Shown: positions 55,976 through 64,000 of the stretch, piece by piece | Position numbering within the stretch: the first letter of the stretch is position 1 | Layout of the letters: the number at the start of each line of letters is the position of its first letter | DNA from: Hyphomicrobiaceae bacterium | Lineage (GTDB): Bacteria; Pseudomonadota; Alphaproteobacteria; Rhizobiales; Hyphomicrobiaceae | Assembly (NCBI GenBank): GCA_021730785.1 | Contig: JAKFWF010000027.1 | Location: 1-64,000 of the forward strand | DNA: 64,000 bases | Direction of reading: 5' to 3' | Notes under the pieces: generated by a model | What the model saw: the letters and a program-made list of their open reading frames with translations, nothing else | Databases searched by the model: none | Told to the model about the DNA's origin: nothing | Translations under genes and position numbers: made by a program

Positions 55976-56242
55976 TCATGCCGACAGCGCGTTGACCCGG
56001 GCCGTCAGGCGCGAAACTTTTCGGCTGGCGGTCCGCTTGTGCAAGATCCCCTTCTGTGCGGTGCGCACGAGCAGCGGCTCAGCAACCTTGAGAGCGGCCA
56101 TTGCCTTGCCCTTGTCGCCGGCGGCGATGGCCTCTTCGACCTTGCGCACTTCGGTCTTCAGAACCGAGCGGCGCGATTTGTTGATTTCAGTGCGGCGGAC
56201 GGCCTTGCGAGCTGCCTTCTTTGCCGACGTGGTATTCGCCAT
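55976..56242 (-). CDS. rpsT: 30S ribosomal protein S20
   Basis: [83 protein letters not shown]. Confidence 0.98.
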   Translation of the reverse strand: MANTTSAKKAARKAVRRTEINKSRRSVLKTEVRKVEEAIAAGDKGKAMAALKVAEPLLVRTAQKGILHKRTASRKVSRLTARVNALSA

Positions 56243-56507
56243 GGGGCTGTTCCTATGTGAAGCTTAGACGTGTGAAGCTTTGAAGTGGCGAGGCGTTGAG
56301 TACACTGCGGGCGGCGCAACACGGTCCAGGCGGCCGGGCGACGCGATCGAAGCGGTTAAGCGTTGGCTGCCCGGCACGCGAACGCCCCAGGCTCCATCGC
56401 GTCAGCGTATAGTGGGCGCAACCCGTCCGGTCAACGCGGAACCCGCGATTTTTCGATTCCAGCGCGAAGGCGAGGAGGGGCGGGCCGCGTCCCGGCGCCA
56501 ATGCCGG

Positions 56508-57956
56508 TCATGCCTCGTCGATGCCGATGTCGACGATGCCGTAGCGGCGCAGCTTCACATAGAGGCTCTGGCGGCTGAGCCCCAGCATTTCGGCCGCCGA
56601 GGCTCGGTTCTCGCCAACAAGTTCGAGGGCCGCCTCAATGCACAGCCGCTCGATCAGGTCGGTCGTCTCCCGCACAATTGTTTTCATCGGCACGCGCCCG
56701 ACGAGTTCGGTGAGCTGCTTGGTCGAGTGCGGCAGTTCACGGCCGGGCGCAGCGCTGGCCGTCATGCGGCGGCCCAACGGCCGAACGGTGAAGCCAAGGC
56801 ACGGATCGGTGCCACCCATGACGGCCACGCCGGCGATTTCCACATCTTCGACGACGCCGAACTGGCCACGCACCACGGTGGCGAAATTGCGCGCCGAACC
56901 ATGTTGCTTGATGTTTGAGATCAGGCCGTTGATCTCGACGCTGGAACGCCCGACGAACTGGTCGAGCTGACCGCCGCGCGCCTGCTCGACGGATGCCAGC
57001 TGCGCGAGGTCGAGGAACGCGGCATTGGCCATCTGGATCGAAAGTTCGAGATCGGTCACGACAAAGCCGTCGGGCAGGCTTTCCACCACCTTCACCAGGT
57101 TGCGCTGTACCAGGCTCGACGACACGCCAGCATGCTCAGGCGCCGCCCGCGTCAGACGGATCAGCAGATGGGCGGCATTGTCCTGGCGAAACAGCGACGG
57201 CGACAGGATCATGTCGCCCTGCTGGTTCGATCCGGCCGCGTGTAACTGAACCCGCACATCCTCGGCCGTGCCGGTGGCACGGGCGGTCGCGATCATGTTT
57301 TGCGCCGCCTGCACACTCGCCGGCTCGAGCAGCTCCAGAATGCTGCGGCCAATGGCCCGCTTGGCGGACTTGCCGAGCAGGGCGACCGCCGCGGCGTTGG
57401 CCTCGTTCACGCGCAAGGTCGACGCATCGACGATCAGCACGCTTTCCGACGATTTCTGGAACAGCAGGCGATAGCGCGTTTCCGTACTGCGCAACCGCGC
57501 ATACTCGCGCTCCATCGATTGCTGAGCGTTGACCAGGTGCTGCTGCAGCTGCGCCATGGCGCGCAACTCGCGCCCGAGCGCGACAACCCTGCCGCCCTGG
57601 CCAAGCTGCAACGCGGAATAGCGCACGGGCAGATCGGCGCCCCGGTTCGAGGGATGATTGACCTGGCGCCAGCGCGGCACGCGCCGGCTGCCCGCTTCGC
57701 TCAAGAGTTCGCGAATTTTCGGCCGGCTCTCGATGGTGACGGTGTCGACCCACGGCTTGCCGACCCAGCAGTCGACCTCATCGCGCGGTAACTCGTCGTT
57801 GCCGATCGAGACATCTTCGATGATGCCATCGCCATCGACCACGAGGGCAATATCCGTCGAAGCCGATACCAGCCTCGCCGCCGCATCGGCAGTCAAACTG
57901 CCGAGGGATTTTTTCAGTGCCCTCAAGTCGATCACCGCTATGCGCGCCAACCGCAT
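56508..57956 (-). CDS. ppsR: Photosynthesis gene transcriptional regulator PpsR/CrtJ (PAS domains, Fis-type HTH)
   Basis: PAS-type segments (LLFQKSSESVLIVDASTLRVNEANAAAVALLGKSAKRAIGRSILELL) and C-terminal HTH LCIEAALELVGENRASAAEMLGLSRQSLYVKLRRYGI; next to bch genes. Confidence 0.93.
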   Translation of the reverse strand: MRLARIAVIDLRALKKSLGSLTADAAARLVSASTDIALVVDGDGIIEDVSIGNDELPRDEVDCWVGKPWVDTVTIESRPKIRELLSEAGSRRVPRWRQVNHPSNRGADLPVRYSALQLGQGGRVVALGRELRAMAQLQQHLVNAQQSMEREYARLRSTETRYRLLFQKSSESVLIVDASTLRVNEANAAAVALLGKSAKRAIGRSILELLEPASVQAAQNMIATARATGTAEDVRVQLHAAGSNQQGDMILSPSLFRQDNAAHLLIRLTRAAPEHAGVSSSLVQRNLVKVVESLPDGFVVTDLELSIQMANAAFLDLAQLASVEQARGGQLDQFVGRSSVEINGLISNIKQHGSARNFATVVRGQFGVVEDVEIAGVAVMGGTDPCLGFTVRPLGRRMTASAAPGRELPHSTKQLTELVGRVPMKTIVRETTDLIERLCIEAALELVGENRASAAEMLGLSRQSLYVKLRRYGIVDIGIDEA

Positions 57957-57993
57957 ATCCCAATGGGCTGCGGTCGGCGATTGAATTGTCTCG

Positions 57994-58854
57994 TCAGGTT
58001 TTGTGCTTTGTCTTTGCCAATACGAACTTGTTGGCTGCAGTCACAGCCAGTGGTCCGTCTGCTCCTGTTCCGTCAGCACCAACCTGGGCAACCCGCTCAG
58101 GATGATTGAGAAAAGCCGGGCCGCCGACCATTACCCCGATCGCGCGGTTGACTGACTTCCGACGCATTACCTTGATATCCGCAGCCAAATCCGCGAGGCC
58201 CGTTTCGCAACTAAGCGAAAAACCAACAATGTCAATGTGCTTGCGGGCAACAAGCCGAGCAAACTCGACATGTTCGCCGGACAGGCCGATATCCACGTCC
58301 CAGCCCGCGCGCCGGAAAAACTGCTCCAGCATATGCACGCCGAAGGTATGGGTTTCGCCCCGTGCCGGGATGAGCAGCACACTATGGCCCGGCGCGACGG
58401 CATCGACGTCGCCGCTGAAACTCGGACTCAAGGCCCGCAAGATCTGCTGCAACGTGGCCAGGCCCATGGTGACCTCGGCAAAATCGCGCACATCGGCTTC
58501 CCACAGTTCGCCCAGATGCCTGGCGGCTGGCGCCAACAGCTTCAGGAAGATATCGTCGAGACTGCTGCCGCGTGCGCGCAGCGTATCGATGAAGGCCATC
58601 GCCGCCGTCACCTCATGCCGGATCGCCAGACCCGCAAGAGCCTCCACGTCGGCATAATTGGGCTCCACCGTCGATCGCGCGATCGACACTTCCGCCGTAC
58701 ACTGTGCAGCACTGTTGGCGAGCAGCAAACGCGGAATGATTTCCGCTTCGATGGTGCGGGTCAACTGGATCAACCGGTCGTTTGAGAAATCACGATTACG
58801 TCGGGCAATCTGGTCGCCGCCACGCTCCGGCGAATGCGAACGCTCATCGGTCAT
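57994..58854 (-). CDS. aerR: B12-binding antirepressor AerR/PpaA-like
   Basis: B12-binding-type ETHTFGVHMLEQFFRRAGWDVDIGL; located immediately upstream of ppsR. Confidence 0.87.
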   Translation of the reverse strand: MTDERSHSPERGGDQIARRNRDFSNDRLIQLTRTIEAEIIPRLLLANSAAQCTAEVSIARSTVEPNYADVEALAGLAIRHEVTAAMAFIDTLRARGSSLDDIFLKLLAPAARHLGELWEADVRDFAEVTMGLATLQQILRALSPSFSGDVDAVAPGHSVLLIPARGETHTFGVHMLEQFFRRAGWDVDIGLSGEHVEFARLVARKHIDIVGFSLSCETGLADLAADIKVMRRKSVNRAIGVMVGGPAFLNHPERVAQVGADGTGADGPLAVTAANKFVLAKTKHKT

Positions 58855-59136
58855 TCCGCCATTGTCGCAATCGCCTGACAATCGACCCATTGCACGCCCC
58901 ATCTGCCCGAGAACCGCGTTTCCAATGGATCGATCTCTCGTCCACGGCGAACCGATCCGCATCGGCTCCGGCGATTTCGTCAGTTCAGGGCTGCCACCGT
59001 TCAAGACTGTCATGACCGTTTACGCTCATGAAGCTCTGGCATCCCTACCAACCATCGCACTTGAGAGCGAAGATGAGCATGGACCGAGCGCGTTGGCAAA
59101 TGGTCTCTGGTTAATCCAACCACGCTTCATCGCGAC

Positions 59137-59154
59137 TGTCAACAAAGGCTGACG
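59137..59154. promoter_or_regulatory. Candidate PpsR/CrtJ binding site (TGTC-N10-GACG, one mismatch to TGT-N12-ACA)
   Basis: tgtc aacaaaggct gacg in the aerR-bchF divergent region. Confidence 0.35.
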
Positions 59155-59164
59155 TAAAGACAAG

Positions 59165-59193
59165 TTGACATATGGAATAGGCGCTAATAGCTT
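59165..59193 (+). promoter_or_regulatory. Candidate promoter for the bchF operon
   Basis: TTGACA (59165..59170), 17-nt spacer, TAGCTT (59188..59193); bchF start at 59230. Confidence 0.45.
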
Positions 59194-59229
59194 TTATCCG
59201 GGATCGGAAGCGCGCCGGGGTTAAGCACG

Positions 59230-61064
<1,835 letters not shown>

Positions 61065-61066
61065 CC

Positions 61067-62707
61067 ATGCAACTCACCGTCTGGACCTATGAAGGACCAC
61101 CGCACGTCGGCGCCATGCGCATCGCCACCGCCATGGAGGGCGTGCACTACGTCCTGCATGCGCCGCAAGGCGACACCTACGCCGATCTGCTGTTCACGAT
61201 GATCGAGCGGCGTTCAAAGCGCCCACCGGTGACCTACACCACGTTCCAGGCGCGCGATCTCGGCGGGGATACGGCCGAGCTGTTCAAGAAGGCGGCGCAA
61301 GACGCTTTCGATCGCTTCAAGCCGGATGTGATGCTGGTTGGCGCCTCGTGCACGGCCGAGCTGATCCAGGATGATCCAGGCGGGCTCGCCAAGACGCTCG
61401 GCCTGCCGATCCCAGTGGTCGCTCTCGAGCTGCCCTCCTACCAGCGCAAGGAAAACTGGGGCGCATCGGAGACGTTTTATCAGCTGGTGCGGGCGATCTG
61501 CACGCCGCTGGCGCCGCCGCCTGGCCAAAAGCGCGCGGCCCGGCCTGAAGGCCAGCGCCCGAGCTGCAATCTGCTGGGGGCAACGGCGCTCGGCTTCCGC
61601 CATCGCGACGACGTGCGCGAGATCGCCAGCCTGATGGCGCAGCTTGGCATCGACGTCAACGTGATCGCGCCGCTCGATGCCACCGCGGCCGACATCCAGC
61701 GGCTGGGTGCTGCCGATTTCAACGTCGTGATGTACCCCGAAACCGCCGGCCAGACCACCGCTTGGTTGAAGCGGTCGTTCGGCCAGCCGGCGACCACCGT
61801 CACGCCGATCGGCGTCGGGGCCACGCGCCGCTTCATCGAGGAAGTGGCCGCTCTCGCCGGCATCGATGCGACCGCGACGCTTGCCAAGGCCACGTCCCGC
61901 CTGCCCTGGTACTCGCGCTCGGTCGACAGCACCTACCTGACGGGCAAGCGCGTGTTCGTGTTCGGCGATGCGACCCATGCCGTCGCCGCTGCCCGCGTCG
62001 CGGCCGAGGAACTAGGTTTCAAGGTGGTTGGCCTCGGCACCTATTCCCGCGAGTTCGCCCGCGAAGTGCGCGAGGCCGCCAAGCTCTATGACGTCGAACC
62101 GCTGATTTCGGACGACTATCTGGAGGTCGAGGCCAGAATCGCGGAAGCGCACCCGGAACTGGTGCTCGGCACGCAGATGGAGCGCCACATTGCGAAGCGT
62201 TTGGGGCTGCCCTGCGCGGTAATCTCGGCCCCCGTCCACGTGCAGGATTTCCCCGCGCGCTACTCGCCGCAAATGGGCTTCGAAGGCGCCAACGTGATCT
62301 TCGACACCTGGGTGCACCCGCTGATGATGGGTCTCGAAGAGCATCTGCTGCAGATGTTCCGTGAGGACGTCGAGTTCAACGACACCGCGCCCTCGCATCT
62401 TTTCGTTGCGCCTTCCGACTCCGCTACGCGGAGCCGGCCGGAAGGCGCGGAAAGTTCGTTCGTTGCGCCTTCCGACTCCCGTCACGGGAGCCGGCCGGAA
62501 GGCGCGGAAAACGCGGAGCAGGTTACCGTGGTCGAGGCAACTCGCCCGGCCTGTTGGAGTGCTGAAGCAGAAAAAGAGTTGGGCAAGATCCCCTTCTTCG
62601 TGAGGGGCAAAGCCCGCCGCAACACCGAGCGATACGCAGAAGACCATCGCGTGGAAACGATCACCATCGAGACCTTGTACGATGCAAAAGCGCACTACAG
62701 CCGCTGA
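61067..62707 (+). CDS. bchB: Light-independent protochlorophyllide reductase subunit B
   Basis: [50 protein letters not shown]-terminal domain [24 protein letters not shown]...[12 protein letters not shown]. Confidence 0.98.
   Translation: MQLTVWTYEGPPHVGAMRIATAMEGVHYVLHAPQGDTYADLLFTMIERRSKRPPVTYTTFQARDLGGDTAELFKKAAQDAFDRFKPDVMLVGASCTAELIQDDPGGLAKTLGLPIPVVALELPSYQRKENWGASETFYQLVRAICTPLAPPPGQKRAARPEGQRPSCNLLGATALGFRHRDDVREIASLMAQLGIDVNVIAPLDATAADIQRLGAADFNVVMYPETAGQTTAWLKRSFGQPATTVTPIGVGATRRFIEEVAALAGIDATATLAKATSRLPWYSRSVDSTYLTGKRVFVFGDATHAVAAARVAAEELGFKVVGLGTYSREFAREVREAAKLYDVEPLISDDYLEVEARIAEAHPELVLGTQMERHIAKRLGLPCAVISAPVHVQDFPARYSPQMGFEGANVIFDTWVHPLMMGLEEHLLQMFREDVEFNDTAPSHLFVAPSDSATRSRPEGAESSFVAPSDSRHGSRPEGAENAEQVTVVEATRPACWSAEAEKELGKIPFFVRGKARRNTERYAEDHRVETITIETLYDAKAHYSR
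62402..62458 (+). repeat. In-frame palindromic repeat unit, copy 1 (inside bchB)
   Basis: 57 bp = 19 codons, [19 protein letters not shown]; outer stem gcgccttccg/cggaaggcgc, inner stem ctccgc-tac-gcggag. Confidence 0.95.
62459..62515 (+). repeat. In-frame palindromic repeat unit, copy 2 (inside bchB)
   Basis: 57 bp = 19 codons, [19 protein letters not shown]; first 52 bp match copy 1 at 46/52 positions; inner stem ctcccg-tca-cgggag. Confidence 0.95.
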
Positions 62708-64000
62708 CGTCCGGGCCATCCCCGTGCGTGTCGTGATCGTGACGATGGACAACCATCTGTCGTCGACGACGGAACGTGCGAGCCAGCGCCTCAAGCGCGA
62801 GCTGCCGGGCCTCACCCTCACCATGCACGCCGCCGCCGAGTGGGGCAGCGATGATCGCGCACTGGCCGCCGCCAAGGCCGACATCGCCGGCGCCGACATC
62901 GTGATCAACACCATGCTGTTCATGGAGGACCATTTCCTCCCCATCCTGCCGGCGCTGATTGCCCGTCGTGACAGCTGCGACGCCATGGTGTGTGCCATGT
63001 CGGCCGGCGAGGTGACCAAGCTTACCCGCATGGGCCGCTTCGACATGGGCAAGCCGGCGTCGGGACCCTTGGCGCTGTTGAAGAAGCTGCGCGGCTCGAA
63101 GAGCAAGACGCAGACCAACGGTGCTGCCCAGATGAAGATGCTGCGGCGCCTGCCGCAGATCCTGCGCTTCATCCCCGGCACCGCCCAGGACGTGCGCGCC
63201 TATTTCCTGACCCTGCAATACTGGCTCGGCGGCTCGGAAGACAACATCGCCAACATGGTCCGCTTCCTAGTCGACCGCTATGCCGACGGGCCACGCACAG
63301 CCTTGCGCGGCACGCTGAAGACACCCGCGCCGGCCGAGTATCCCGAAGTCGGCGTATACCACCCGACACTGAAGGACGGTCTGTCGCTCGCCGACACCAC
63401 GGCCGGCCTGCCGGTCGCGAAGGGCGCCAAGGGCACCGTCGGCCTGCTCCTCATGCGCTCCTATCTACTGGCCGGCAACAGCGCCCACTACGACGGCGTG
63501 ATCGCGGCCCTCGAAGCGCAGGGCCTGAAGGTCATCCCGGCCTTCGCCACCGGCCTCGACAACCGCCCGGCGATCGAGCGTTTCTTCTTGAAGGACGGCC
63601 AGCCCGTGATCGACGCGCTGGTTTCGCTGACCGGCTTCTCGCTGGTCGGCGGCCCGGCCTACAACGATGCCAAGGCGGCTGAGACCGCACTCGCCGCCCT
63701 CGACGTACCCTATATCGCGGTCACTCCGGTCGAGTTCCAGACACTGGAACAGTGGGAAAACTCCGACCGCGGCCTGCTGCCGGTCGAAGCGACGATGATG
63801 GTCGCGATCCCCGAACTCGACGGCGCCACCGGCTCCATGGTGTTCGGCGGCCGGGCAACCAATGTCGGGCTGTCCGCCTCGCGCGACATGACGGCCCACG
63901 GCGAGCGGGCCAAGACGTTGGCCGCCCGCGTGGCAAAGCTGATCGACCTGCGCCGGTCGGCGCGGCGCGAACGCAAGGTCGCGGTCGTGCTGTTCAACTT
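62682..64000 (+). CDS. bchH: Magnesium chelatase subunit H (5' part, truncated by window end)
   Basis: ATG at 62682 reads [45 protein letters not shown]; overlaps the bchB 3' end; frame open to the window end. Confidence 0.93.
   Translation, partial: MQKRTTAADVRAIPVRVVIVTMDNHLSSTTERASQRLKRELPGLTLTMHAAAEWGSDDRALAAAKADIAGADIVINTMLFMEDHFLPILPALIARRDSCDAMVCAMSAGEVTKLTRMGRFDMGKPASGPLALLKKLRGSKSKTQTNGAAQMKMLRRLPQILRFIPGTAQDVRAYFLTLQYWLGGSEDNIANMVRFLVDRYADGPRTALRGTLKTPAPAEYPEVGVYHPTLKDGLSLADTTAGLPVAKGAKGTVGLLLMRSYLLAGNSAHYDGVIAALEAQGLKVIPAFATGLDNRPAIERFFLKDGQPVIDALVSLTGFSLVGGPAYNDAKAAETALAALDVPYIAVTPVEFQTLEQWENSDRGLLPVEATMMVAIPELDGATGSMVFGGRATNVGLSASRDMTAHGERAKTLAARVAKLIDLRRSARRERKVAVVLFN

Overview
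This 64 kb window comes from a high-GC alphaproteobacterial chromosome of a purple phototroph; the bacteriochlorophyll genes, PpsR/AerR and a pimFABCD-like operon suggest the Rhizobiales. It is densely coding. Left to right: prpE 3' end; an overlapping small ORF plus divergent dGTPase; a tandem RND efflux operon (adaptor plus two permeases); a DUF1501/DUF1800 pair; tRNA-Leu(GAG); lipB; polA; two EamA transporters; a molybdenum hydroxylase / CoA-transferase / citrate-lyase-like cluster; a five-gene transglutaminase / ATP-grasp / alpha-E cluster; siroheme synthase and nirBD; a TAXI solute-binding protein with a pimFABCD-like operon; holC, dnaA, a rhodanese gene, a candidate origin region and rpsT; then ppsR-aerR and bchF-bchN-bchB-bchH, with bchH cut by the window end. 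The most notable non-routine signals are four. (1) bchB carries two in-frame 57-bp palindromic repeat units whose inner hairpins differ by compensatory base-pair changes. (2) A 223-bp palindromic insert flanked by a perfect 22-bp direct repeat has duplicated the start of the second RND permease, creating a leader ORF that stops in an ATGA overlap with the true start. (3) A double-module transglutaminase / ATP-grasp / alpha-E cluster of unknown product has one ATP-grasp paralogue without the canonical glycine-rich motif. (4) A compositionally distinct dGTPase with an overlapping small upstream ORF is a possible defence gene. All calls are by eye from the sequence and the ORF track; no database search was run.
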